Shown: positions 23,073 to 33,692 of the stretch, piece by piece
Position numbering within the stretch: the stretch's first letter is position 1
Layout of the letters: the number at the start of each line of letters is the position of its first letter
NCBI GenBank assembly: GCA_000787465.1
Contig: JSYX01000003.1
Span: 62,001 to 126,000 of the forward strand
DNA length: 64,000 nt
Direction: 5' to 3'
Origin: Thermomucor indicae-seudaticae
Lineage: Eukaryota; Mucoromycota; Mucoromycetes; Mucorales; Lichtheimiaceae
Notes under the pieces: model-generated
The model's database searches: none
The model's input: only the letters and a program-made list of their open reading frames with translations
Told to the model about the DNA's origin: nothing
Position numbers and translations under genes: made by a program

Positions 23073-25021
23073 GGCCGACTGGAAGGAGCCCGTTTATTGT
23101 GAAAGCTTGGCCGTTAAACTACTCAAGGTAAGAGTTGTCCAGGTACACGGTTTTTTTACTTTCAATTCGCGGTTCTGAAATTCTTTGCGCGCTATCTCCT
23201 GGAGTCAATTTGGACTTGTGAGCTTCAGCTTTCGCAGTATATTGGGAACAGCTGTGGGCCTCCAGACGAACATTGGGGGCAGTCTTCAAATGACTTAAGA
23301 ATTTGAAAAAATGGGATCTGACGAGCATCAGCACCTCGATCATCAATTTGGAGACATACGCTTTCATTGCGAAATGTAGTCTTTCGACGGCAGTAAAAAC
23401 TCTCAACGTTTACGCCAACTGGAACGCCCAAGAAGAAGAGAAAAGCAACGATTTGGGGGGCCAAAATAAAACCTTTATTCTTTCCATTGCAAACGTACTA
23501 CTATCTATGGTATCCGTCAGGGAACCTAGCGTTATATACTTTTGTAAAGTCAGTAATTGATCCTCCCAAAACGCCCAGCCACAAAACGCCAAAACGAGAG
23601 GTCTCGATTGCAGTCAGAAAATCGACATTCGACATTCTCATAAGTGTGCCTGTACGGGGCACGAGTCCGTCCGCCCGTCGATGAAGTTTCATCACGTAAA
23701 AGCCACCTTCAACCTCTTCTCGTCTCCCAACGCGCTTTTGAAAACTTACTCTGACAAACAAACACCACAGCAAAAGACGTCTTTACAATTCCAGTTTTCA
23801 GCCTATCTAAACCAAACCGTCAGTAACGGTCAATAATCGAAAGAGCACGCAGACACAAAGAAAGTGTGATGTCCTTCAGACAAGGCTGAAACTTAAAAGT
23901 GTTTAAGGTCAACACAATGGTAATTCAGTCTACCTTGCGGACACTTTTCTCATCATATCATCACACTCTGTGGATTAAGAAAAAAAACATACCTTTACGC
24001 TGAAAAGCTGGTGATGTTTGGGATTCACGACAAACGACGCTTTTTATACCAGGCGAAAAAATTTTTTGTGGGACTACTTTATTCAATCTCAGGTTTCGGT
24101 GAAAAGAAGACGCGGTGCGACACGCGGAGAAAACCAAATGATACTGATGAATATGCCATTCGCTTCAACACTAGTCATGTAAGCCCTGAGGACACCCGCT
24201 GCAATTATTGGCAGGGCTCAAAAAGAGGGCCCATGTTCCGGCCAATGAGGCCCTCAGTCCCCAGAATGAAGAGAGGATACCTATCATCATTGTAAGACCA
24301 GTAGAAGGCCATAACACGACTTGGCAAAGAAATATACCCTTGACGTGGAGACACGCAACATAGGCCTACATTCAACGGATCGAACCAATAAAAGATCATC
24401 CTTGTTTGCCTTGCGAGCAGGAGCATGGCAGCCTTAGCATCTTTGTAATCCGAATAACTTGGCATCTGAACAAGGCATCTTTTCCTTGGATTGTCCATAC
24501 AATCATTTGCCAGGCGGCATTCTTTGCCTTACGCCTTCCTACCAGCCTTTTCAAGTCCTTGTTGGTCGCGTTCATTTTCCAAAGAATTTGTATCGGTGGA
24601 GAGGATTTAGTCGTTTCTGCCCTTCCTGCTGTGGAAAGTTGCAGGCCGCCTTCCGGTAATGCTAAGCTATGTATGAATCTTTCGGCGCAGCCAGCTGAAC
24701 ATAGTTCTTTGTCTCTTATGGCCTGCTTCATTGCGATCGTCGGTCTGTCGGCTGCTACAAGACGTGTCGTTGTCGTATGTCGCCTTCATTATTTTCCGCA
24801 AGAGGTGCTATAAAGCAGACACGGAAAATCAAAGACGGTCGTAAAACCAATGATAACGACGCGCTCTGTAGGTGCTCTTGGCGGGGACAAGTGTCGGTCA
24901 TGTTGGCAGAGTGCACCTTTCCAAAAGCGGAACGGTCGGAGAAAGCTGTAATCAATGAGAGAAGTGGCTCGAATATTGCAGCAACTTCCCATTTATTTTC
25001 CGTCTATTTGTTACTTTTGGC
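23073..25021. other. Gene-poor gap with broken minus-strand frames
   Basis: Almost 2 kb. On the minus strand, two overlapping frames around 24205-24498 and 24396-24731 read like one protein interrupted by a frameshift near 24485 (KDALFRCQ then MPSYSDYKDAKAAM), and could be a decayed gene or element. Nothing else is supported. Confidence 0.45.
24205..24731 (-). pseudogene. Possible decayed coding sequence, family unknown
   Basis: Reading the minus strand, LKRLVGRRKAKNAAWQMIVW runs in one frame, and continues after a one-step frame change into YKDAKAAMLLLARQTRMIFY and FDPLNVGLCCVSPRQGYISL in the next. No GT-AG intron explains the change. Amino-acid composition is protein-like, but I recognise no family. 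It may be a relic of a multicopy element or chance open frames. Confidence 0.25.
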
Positions 25022-26493
25022 ATGGAATATGATAAACGTCTCGATGAGCTCCTGAAACTTTGTCAAAACGCCTGGGTTACTGTGCAAGAGCGCGAAAAAG
25101 AAATTCGACAGCAGCAGCAACCTTCAGTTCATTGCGCGAGCGAAGAACTGCATAAAGGTATTAAGCGGTTGGTGCAACTGCAAGATGCTTTGGACGAAGA
25201 CGCGGCCATGACTCGAGATCCAAAGTGGAGGCATGATGCTGAGTCAACCATGGAACATGTCCGAAAGCAACTTGAATTGGCACTTCAAGTTGCCAATGGT
25301 AAAGCAGGCAATGGCTTGGCTTGGGCTTGGCAACAGTATCTGAACTAGGAAGTATATTGTCCAGGCAACAAACCGGCTCAGGACCCTTCTGCTGCAACGC
25401 CAGTCTTGACAACTAGTATATCCTCTTCTTCTTCAACCTTATCGAGTGCTTCGCTACGGTTGCCCGAAGCTCACAATAACGCCTTGCGACACAAAAAGAG
25501 GAGCTCCTGTGCGTCTTCGCTCTCATCCATCATGAATACCAGTATCCCAGAGGAAGAGGAGGAAGGTGCGGTGACGACCTTTGATCGCTCACGCAGCCCG
25601 TTGGATATGTTGAACAACAATCATACTGACCTTTTGTCTCCACGGCGCGTGATGCCGACCAAGAGTGTCAGCACCAACACCCACTCCTTGGACCCGTCGA
25701 TATCTCCACAAAGGCAGCAGAGTCGCGCAGATGAGTCAACGCGTGAAAGACCTTTCGGTCGCCGATCTGTAGCAGTAATGTCTCATGACAACCTTGAGCA
25801 ACCCTGGGTGCCCTTTTTTCTAAGCCGCATCTTTATATCTAGATGGATGACTGGTCTTTGCCTGAAGCACAGCAGCATGCCGAGGAAAACAAGGCACCGA
25901 AACTGCGAATGATCCCACTGTTCAAGGGGCTCAAGCCTACCCGGTCGACCCCTTTGCCTAGTAATGCTCCTGCCCAGATAAACTTTTACAAGGACGATGA
26001 CACAAGTGTGGCAGGTCAGGTGTTTGCTTGTGACGCGATTGTGGATCAGCCTTTGCGGATAGGCGTAGGGTAACATACGAACAAAAGCTATGGTAATGAA
26101 TGGCATATATATTCATGCACACACTGTTTAGCTATGGAAGCTATATTTGCTACAACTGTACTGTGCTTAGCAACAAGGTAACGGGAGTAAACGGGAGGGG
26201 TTATGGTCAAAAGGGAGGTCATCTGATGTAATCTGTGCGTGAATTATTAGGGCCCACCTATCTCCGTGCGCAAGCGATACTCGGACTTTGTCGATTTACG
26301 CGATGAACTTGTGAAGCGATATCCTAGACTTAAGAACAGTATACCCAAACTCCCTCCCAAGAAAGTAGTCGGCAAGTTCACGCCTTCTTTTATCGAACAA
26401 CGGCGTAGGGATCTCGAGTACTTCTTTAAATACGTCGTTTTACATCCTACCTTGGGCACAAGTCCCACCGTGACCCATTGGATTGCACCATAA
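25022..26493 (+). CDS. PX-domain protein
   Basis: Five exons, 25022-25298, 25365-25774, 25843-26069, 26132-26177 and 26251-26493, give 400 residues. Residues 1-95 are helical, likely coiled-coil (RLDELLKLCQNAWVTVQERE). Residues 95-260 are Ser-rich and disordered, with acidic EEEEEG. The last 130 residues form a PX domain: VAGQVFACDAIVDQPLRIG, YNCTVLSNK, the phosphoinositide-binding RKRYSDFVDLRDEL and the Pro-rich loop LPPKKVVGKF, ending at the fourth helix. PX domains bind PI3P, so an endosome or vacuole role is likely; the C-terminal placement resembles Ypt35-type proteins. The small 46-base exon encoding YGSYICYNCTVLSNK is needed for the domain's beta strands. Confidence 0.88.
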
Positions 26494-26814
26494 CATTCCG
26501 TCCCCCAGCCCCCAACCCTCTCTTGGTTACATGTACGATACAATACCTCTAGAGATCATTGTTCTTATTGTTATTGCTTAATTTTAGTTACTCCATATTG
26601 TTACGCAAAGAAATATTTCGTAATTATCCACAGTCAAACAGCAGGTCTATTGCTTGCGCGTGTTGAAGACACGTCATCCCAATTTCTGTCGTGGAAACAC
26701 CTTTTACTGGTAGACTAGAATAACAAGACATCTATAAAGAGTCGTTTCTTGCTAGTACGTTTCGAACAATTCGAGAACACCACAACCGAAAGGTCTTTGT
26801 GTGCTCACAATCCG

Positions 26815-26925
26815 AACGGAATTGCGTCCAGTAACGCAAAAGTGTGGATCCTCGAATCGGAAATTCACCAGCTGTCATGTGCAATTGGCACGGTCAAAGC
26901 TGCGTTACATCGGCCCTGCGCAACT
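26815..26925 (+). repeat. Diverged inverted-repeat copy A
   Basis: About 110 bases, related to the reverse complement of 28425-28533 at very roughly two thirds identity. Differences fall often at third codon positions of a shared frame reading SNAKVWILESEIHQLSC here. Confidence 0.6.
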
Positions 26926-28424
26926 CTCACATTTGCAGCGTCGACAGTTCCAGCGGAACCGTCTATTCGCATATCCAGCACAAGTTGCCGGAACCGCCTG
27001 CAATCGAGCAAGGAGACAATCACTTGGCGACTTTGCGCGCCTCTACCGTCACCTCTGCGCTGCGCCGCAACCTTTGCACCGCCTCTGTTACTGTCCGACC
27101 CAGTCTTTCTTGACAGGATAACGGGTGGCGAAAGCCGGTGCAGAAGCGGTGGTTGACAAACCAGGTCAAAGATAGATGTTCTTATTGTCCCAGAACTCGT
27201 CATAGGTACGATGGTGCTTTGTGTTGGCACGTTTGTATGCCTGAAGTAATTGGTGGTAAGTCAGATGGTTGCGACCTGAATCTTTCGAAAGGAATTCATG
27301 CCTGTGCCTGCTTAATGAAGGCGGGCACATCCAGTTTGCAACAAGGGCTTTGCATACGCGAAGTCACTCAAGAAGCATGGGCAAGAAAAAGCACACAAAG
27401 TCAAGCAACGACGAGTCAGAAGCAGGGATCGATCTGATCCGCTCAGCACCAAAGTTGGCGGCTTTGGATGGTTTTTACGCGGATCCGTGCGAAACCCTCT
27501 AGCCATAAGAGCCGTCAGACTACACCACCTCAGAAGATCTGGCGACATACACAGGCCATGACGAGCTAAGCGACGGCGAAAGCGCGGCTTCTGTAGAGCC
27601 CACCGAACCACATCCGAGGACGGAACGCAATCAATACAAATGGTGCCAGAGAACTCGTCACACAGTTGAAGCAACTCTTTAATTCTCAGGTATTTCAGCC
27701 AACTCCCATAACACGGCCCACAAATAAGCCTGAAATCCAACGTGGCTGTAATTCCGCTCTGTTGTCCTCGTTTGATGTCCTGGATTTCCCCCAAAGAACA
27801 ACAGAGGAAGAAACTCCTGCTGGCAGAATTGTGTGATCTTGAACCAGTCGCTAGGGATCAGTACATAGATTCGAGTCCTTGCATTCGTCGTTCGAGTGTA
27901 CTCGAGTACATATTCGACCTTGCAGAAATACGAGTACGGAATCTGGTAGACGAGTAAATATGAGGATTCTCGGACCTGTCCGAATATTGACGAGTGCACT
28001 TGAGTTGGCTCGTGTTCGTGTAAGCCGACCCCTAGCCGCCAAAGCTTTGCCACTTGGAATTTGTAACCAGTTTGAAATTACAATGTTTGTCAAACAAACA
28101 TCTGAAAACGGCTTTGAAGCCATTGACACCGTATCTGTTGGAGTCCCCATAATCACCTTTCATTAGACTGAAAGATGGCTATCACACTACCTCAGCAAAG
28201 GGAATAAAGATATTGCTGTTGCCATTCACAAAGTGTCCAACGAAATTTAAGAACGATCATACCCTGCATTTACAGTTACGTGTCTATGCAAACATTCAGT
28301 GTTCTTTCGTTTAGGCCTTCATCCTCAGCATACAAAAATAGCAGAGATGGGGAATTCAGGGGAAGGGGGGGACAGGAGCTTCTGAAACAATCGGTGACCT
28401 CACAACGGGTGGGGAAAGCTAATG

Positions 28425-28533
28425 CTGCATGCGTCTCACGCATTTGGCACATTCGAAGGTGCAAATTAAACATCGCAGCGGATGAGTCTCTGACTCAAGG
28501 ATGCAGACTTTTGCATTACTGAACACAAACTCC
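28425..28533 (-). repeat. Diverged inverted-repeat copy B
   Basis: Minus-strand partner of copy A; the matching frame reads SNAKVCILESETHPLRC. The 1.9 kb interval with inverted ends could be an old element, or two relics of a multicopy gene. Confidence 0.6.
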
Positions 28534-28744
28534 ATTTGATTGTTAACCGGAAAAGGCTTTGCCCAAAAGGCTCCAAAGTTTTTCCCCTCGCCATCACGCA
28601 CTCAGGGAAGATTAATAAACAATTTCTTTATTCCAGAACCGCGGGAGAAATCAGCTGCATAAATGTCCCTGCTTGAAAACCCGTCCGCCATCGTCCTTTT
28701 TCCCTTCCTCTCCTTTCCCTTTTCTTTGCCCTCTGCCTACTAAA

Positions 28745-29737
28745 ATGTCCGTCGCTCGCATGTATACCCAAAGACTTATCTCTCACCATTATAGTCTATT
28801 GATAAGCCATCCCCGTCCCACGTTATCTAAAGCAAAATGGAACAATGTAGTCTTTATTCGTTATCGCACATCCATATCCTTCCATGGGAAAAATACGCCC
28901 TGGACCATTGATTTACCCACACCCACGTTCTCCATCTCATCCTACACATCCTATCTCTTAGACCTACCGGCTAGTCATGCAAACCTCACGAAAACAACCG
29001 GAATATTTACAAACGCAATTTCGCGAATGGTATCGTTTACGACACGCAAGATACGGCAGTTGTTCGACCACCAAATTCCTCGACAAATATGCTTCCGATA
29101 CCCAGACATGTCCATCCACGCCTCTCGGGTTGCGATCCAGAAGCTGTTTGAAGGTGTGTGGCGGGACCCACGAGAATCTACTGTGATTTGCGTGAACGTG
29201 CACGTGCCTAGTCTGGTTGGGATCCAGTACAGCCCAGGAGCCCGTCGTGTGCTCCAGGTTCCGAACATGAATGGCGGCAGTAGCGTGCTCAGCGAAGCGT
29301 TTTCCGTCGAGCTCTTGAGCCGAATGCTTGGCTCAGAAATGATCAAGACCGAAACAGAGCTCCTGTATCACAGCGCCGGGCCCATCATGGACTACGCCTG
29401 CCGCGTCATCCACAATGACGCTACCCTCGGTGTTTCAGTCACTCGCGCTGTCGCCTATAAACGCCCCTATAAACGTGAAGATGCTATCCGTTTATTGACC
29501 AAGAAGTTACACGGCATCCGAATCTCTACGGAGAATGTGGCCAATACCAAGTTTGACCGCAAGATTTTGCACGTCCTTGCAATGTCTGGAAAAGACGCCT
29601 CGGTCGTCCTACGGCAATGTAAACGCTTGTCTGAACAATTGAAAAGTAATGTCTTGATTCTGGTCACTACGGTCAATGAGCAGCACATCTTTTTCCAGAG
29701 CAACCGTCATCTCGCTGCCGTTCAGGCATTACTATGA
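28745..29737 (+). CDS. Uncharacterised protein, 330 aa, possible mitochondrial presequence
   Basis: A single long frame. The start at 28745 (context AAAATGTCC) is preferred over an ATG-less extension to 28673. The first 60 residues are Arg/Ser/His-rich and free of acidic residues (MSVARMYTQRLISHHYSLLI), which resembles a mitochondrial import sequence. From about residue 120 a well-ordered alpha/beta region follows: ESTVICVNVHVPSLVGIQYS, ETELLYHSAGPIMDYACRVI, VSVTRAVAYKRPYKREDAIR with LLTKKLHGI, and VLILVTTVNEQHIF near the end. I do not recognise the family; the pattern of alternating hydrophobic strands and helices suggests an enzyme fold. It lies 120 bases upstream of the RRM gene on the same strand. 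Confidence 0.72.
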   Translation: MSVARMYTQRLISHHYSLLISHPRPTLSKAKWNNVVFIRYRTSISFHGKNTPWTIDLPTPTFSISSYTSYLLDLPASHANLTKTTGIFTNAISRMVSFTTRKIRQLFDHQIPRQICFRYPDMSIHASRVAIQKLFEGVWRDPRESTVICVNVHVPSLVGIQYSPGARRVLQVPNMNGGSSVLSEAFSVELLSRMLGSEMIKTETELLYHSAGPIMDYACRVIHNDATLGVSVTRAVAYKRPYKREDAIRLLTKKLHGIRISTENVANTKFDRKILHVLAMSGKDASVVLRQCKRLSEQLKSNVLILVTTVNEQHIFFQSNRHLAAVQALL

Positions 29738-29859
29738 GCGAAACTGAATAAAGCGGCGGAGTCTGTTTTTGGTCTTGGATTTAAAACCTGTTGGGCACAG
29801 GATGATTTCAAACCTGCGTTTAACAAGAACACACCAGAAAGAAAGAAAATAGCCGCATC

Positions 29860-31077
29860 ATGGGATCAATTGCAATGGACCTTGATTCGTCATTAGACGA
29901 CATCATTTCAAGAAAAAGAAATCAACAGAACCGAGGAAGGCAGCAGTCTTCATTTCAGTCACAGCAGCAGCGAAGAAGTAACAATCCGATGTTACGGCGT
30001 TCACAAAATGATCAACAGCGTGGTGGGCGGTTAAGCTCATCTTTTTCGTCGAGGAGTGATTCCCGGGGAATTACTGCTCGTCTTGGGGGCATCTCTGTGG
30101 CTTCCCGATCAAAGACCATTAACAAATCGATTCTGCAGCGAACGAATCTGGTTTCACGGGGCAACGGGGTAAGCAGGGTGGAGGTGGGAAAAGTTATTAT
30201 ATGACGCATGGATCGTTGATTGTTCTCTGTATCAGCTTTCGACTATTCAGAGACCAAAGTCTATTTCCACCGCTTCTCTCAGTAATCGACGGGCAAAGAC
30301 GGATCCTTCACAAATCGTTATTACAAAGTCGGTCAGTCGTCGAAATGACGTTCCCACACCCACCCGTGAGCCCCTACAACCGACTGGATATGCTCAGCGG
30401 CCATCGTCGGGTTCCGGATCCAGTCTGTCGATTCGTGGTTTGTCGGGCACGAACAGCAACGGGTTGACTATCCGTGGCGAATCTGGTCCGGCTAGTGTGT
30501 TGATTAGCAACTTGGACCCTGGTGCTAACGCAGAAGATGTCAAGGTAAGGAAGCTCGTTTATGGGATGTGCCTGAAATGGGATGGTGTGCCCTGATTAGG
30601 AGAAACTTAGTTGGCATGTCAAGTCTTTGGACCTATACTTCGTTGTGAGGTGTTTATGGATCGCTCAGGGCGCTCCTTTGGAGAGGCTGAGGTCGAGTTC
30701 GCGAATAAGGCTTCTGCTTTAGAATGCATTGCAAAGTTGGATAATGAGATTGCGGATGGTCGCGTATTACGAGCTGTACTGCGGACGAGACCCACGGCAT
30801 CTGCACCTCCCTCGTCTTCCGCATCATCGTCTCACACAATGCCACAATCTAGTTTTGCTGCACAAACTCTGCGTTCGGTAATTGCGCCCTCGCGCTCAGG
30901 TTATACCACAGCGTAGGTTATCAATTATGCCGCAGCCACCGGGTCCATTTCAATCTAATCATTCTATGCAGTAGCTCAACTGGTAAATTGTACTCTGATA
31001 GCATGATCCCTACTGGACCAGCGGCAGCAGGAGCTCCGCATCAAGACTACTCTCGTTATCATGCACGCCGTTATTGA
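29860..31077 (+). CDS. ALY/REF (Yra1-like) mRNA export adaptor with RRM
   Basis: Four exons, 29860-30168, 30236-30544, 30611-30912 and 30972-31077, give 341 residues. The N-terminus holds the UAP56/Sub2-binding motif (MDLDSSLDDIISRKR; a start at 29875 would begin exactly there). An Arg/Gln/Ser-rich linker of some 150 residues follows. The single RRM starts with RNP2 SVLISNLDPG, and RNP1 is GRSFGEAEVEF; LDNEIADGRVLRAVL closes it. The C-terminus is Ser/Pro-rich and ends YSRYHARRY, a basic tail common in this family. Such proteins join the TREX complex, bind RNA and recruit the export receptor in the nucleus. The RRM is later in the chain and the linker longer than in yeast Yra1. Confidence 0.88.
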
Positions 31078-31511
31078 TGTTTTTGCATCTCAAATAAAAT
31101 ACGTGTGTAAATTTACTTCGTTGGTGGGGGTTTTTTCGTAGCATCAGGGGAGTAAGATATATAAGTCGTGCCTTCGTAGATCACTGTAGTGATAATGGCT
31201 TATTCTTTATGGAGTACAAACCTTTGATCCAGCTTACAACCTCAGTTAGTTCATGTTTACATACGTACATTTGGTTCAATGGAAGCGACAACAGGGTCCC
31301 TGTTGATAACGCATGTCCAAACAGTGCTGATTTATGAATAAAACATGCAAGCTTGACCGTACGCTATGCACGCGTTCTGATGCAGAAATTCCTTCTCGTA
31401 ATCGCATCAAAGATAACCATAAATATTGAAGCTATTAAAACTTTATAAGCCGCTTGTTATATATATACAAAATTATAAATACAATATTTACAATTTTTTG
31501 AGGTGGAGGTC
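31078..31511. other. Convergent A/T-rich intergenic region
   Basis: About 430 bases between the stops of the RRM gene and the APSES gene. It contains AATAAA at 31093, and becomes extremely A/T-rich at 31430-31500, immediately next to the G/C-rich APSES coding block. Confidence 0.6.
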
Positions 31512-31560
31512 CACCATCTCCTGGGACTTTTTTTTTTTACTTTAGTCCCAGGAGACGGTG
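31512..31560. repeat. Perfect-arm hairpin around the APSES stop codon
   Basis: CACCATCTCCTGGGAC (31512-31527) and GTCCCAGGAGACGGTG (31545-31560) are inverted repeats with one mismatch, 11 bases being perfect. The 17-base loop is a T-run plus ACTTTA and contains the stop codon TAA (minus strand, 31542-31544). A further small hairpin, GGTGGA/TCCACC, abuts at 31502-31515. Confidence 0.85.
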
Positions 31561-33692
31561 AAACTCTTGTCCCCGACCACAACGTGGCCAGGGACGGCCA
31601 GCTGCCGGCCAGCAGGGAACGGTCGTTCCCCGGTGTCCCGGGAAAGCAAGACCAGCCCGATGCTGCCCCTGATTATATCGGCGCACTCCTCTGTCGTGTT
31701 GGAGTGGACCGATTCCACCACATGAACGGTCGGCAGCACCGGGCGAGGGACACCGGGTGACGGCAGCACCACTGGAACTGGACGAACCAATGGCGGGCAC
31801 GAACCAGAACCACCAAACGCAGGGCCCGCACCAGCAAACGCAGCCGAACGAGAAGGACCAAGGTCAGACAAAGCCGGACCACCACCAGGAACAGCCAAGA
31901 CTGGAGCCGAAGAAGCGCCCGAAACAGACACACCAGGAACGCCACCACAGAAAGCAGGAGCAGTACCAGAAAATGATGGCGCTGTAGAACAACCAGAAAG
32001 AGGCACGCCCGGACCAAAGACAACTTCACCACCAGAGAAAACAGAAGTAGATCCAGCAGGATCAGTATATGTTGGAGCCGGAAAAGCATCAGAGACAGAC
32101 ACGCCTGGACCAGAGACGACACCACCAGGGAAAGCATAAGTAGAAGCAACACCGCCAGAGAAATCAGACGTAGAGGCACCAGGGACAGACGCACCCGGGC
32201 CAGAAGAAACGACACCAGAGAAACCAGGAGCGAAAGACACCCCACCAGAAGCGACGACACCAGGTCCAGCCAAACGAGAACCGCCAGAAGCAGCTACGCC
32301 AGAGAAAGCAAAAGGAGGAGCAGTGACACCAGAAGATACTGCGTGAGAAGCAGCAGAATCAGTAGAGACCGAAGCCGAGGCAGTAACGCCAGAATACGCC
32401 ATTGAGGCAGCAGAATCAGTAAAGGCGGGAGCCGAAGAAGCAACGCCAGAGTACACCATAGAAGCAATAGGATCAGTGAAGGCCGGAGCCGAAGAAGTAA
32501 CGCCAGAAAAGGCCGTAGGAACAAGACCGACATGAGAAGCAACAGGCACGGACAAGACAGGACCAGAAGCACCGACGACAGAGGAAGCAGAAGGAGGACC
32601 ACCGAGGCCAGGAAAGACCGCACGAGAAGCAGCAAAACCAGCAGAGGCCGGAGCAAAAGAAGCGACGCGGGAAGAGACTGGAGCGAAAGCAGAGAGGTAA
32701 GGGAAAGCCGAACAGTAAGCGGCAAATGTCGAAGCACCAGAAGTAGAAGCCACGGCAGAGAAAGCAGGACCACAGAAGGTCACATCAGGCACACCGCAAG
32801 AAGTAGGGGCCGAAGCAACAACAGGACGCGAAGACGACGACGACCAAAGACGGAAAGCAGAACGCCCACGAGCAGAAGCAGCATCAGCAGACGAAGACGA
32901 CGACGGATAAGGAGCCCTAGGCTCTCGACGAACAGCACGGCTTGAGGCCTTGGTGGCCGGAGTCACTGCGCGCGCACACAAGTCGGCCAAAGAATCTTGC
33001 TGGCTGTTCGGGATGCAGGCCTCCACGAACGAGCGACCAAAGAGCGGCACCAAGAAATGGCGGATCGGCCATGCACATTTCTTGCAGATTTCCAGGGCAT
33101 GCTCGTAAGGGATCCTAAGGAAAATGAATCAGTGATCTGATCTAAACATGCGCGCATAATGATCGAGCAGCAAACGTACCATGTGCCCTGGATCTTGAGG
33201 CACCCGCCCCGGATCTTGGTCTGGGGGACGCCCTCCAGCACGCGGGCAAGGTCAGCCTTTTGGGTAGTAAGGCATTGCCAAACACCCGTGAACAAAACGT
33301 TGCCTATTTACAATAAGCCAAATGCCATCCTAAGGAAGTTGAGTCGACTTACCCTTTTGCCTGTCCCACATGATGACATGCTTGGCGGTGGGCTTCTCGC
33401 CAGGCAGTCTCAAGCCCACCAGCTCGTATTCGTACACGGGGATTTCCCCGCGTGCGTCCTGGCTGGTCGCGTATTTCGCCGTCGCGACCTGGAACTCGAG
33501 TTCGCCACTGGCGCGGCGTGGCAGGGCAGGGTAGTATTGCGGCGAGTCGCAGGATAAGTCCTGATCGCGCGTGATAGTGATGCCATCCCGGTTGAAGATG
33601 GATGCTTGGCCCTTTCCCCTCGCGTTCGCCTTGGCTACTTGCTTTGAACTGGGTACTCGAGCTTTGCGGGTGGTCTGATCCTTGGGAGGCAT
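31542..33692 (-). CDS. APSES/KilA-N DNA-binding protein with long Ser/Ala/Gly repetitive tail
   Basis: Exons 33692-33353, 33303-33180 and 33114-31542 give 678 residues. Residues 1-45 are basic (MPPKDQTTRKARVPSSKQ). The KilA-N/APSES core spans about residues 85-195: KHVIMWDRQKG, GVWQCLTTQKADLARVLEG, GGCLKIQGTWIPYEHALEIC and WPIRHFLVPLFG, the last two being diagnostic. Both introns fall inside this domain and restore it exactly. The remaining 450 residues are Ser, Ala, Gly, Val and Pro-rich with degenerate repeats, including three 19-residue units (32347-32517), and end in a more ordered segment (IIRGSIGLVLLSRDTGERPF). The family covers fungal transcription factors (StuA, Swi4, Xbp1-like) and nuclear-envelope Bqt4. 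No ankyrin repeats or transmembrane end are seen. The tail's G/C-rich sequence leaves all minus frames open, so the frame rests on exon phase. Confidence 0.82.
32347..32517 (-). repeat. Three tandem 57-base units in the APSES tail
   Basis: Three adjacent 57-base units, in frame with the protein, encode variants of YSGVASSAPAFTDSAASMA. The units differ from each other at several positions. Confidence 0.8.

Larger units (their letters stand above)
26494..28744. other. Gene-poor gap containing a diverged inverted repeat
   Basis: 2.25 kb with only broken frames. Two related segments in opposite orientation, near 26815-26925 and 28425-28533, are listed separately. Between them are short frames without known family. 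A stretch around 27890-28030 is rich in CTCGAGT/CGAGT-like strings. Confidence 0.5.

Noticed and set aside
31673..32260. Leu/Val-rich alternative frame inside the APSES tail
   Set aside because: Looks like a membrane protein but is the shifted reading of a Ser/Ala/Gly repeat region; not connected in phase to the KilA-N exons.
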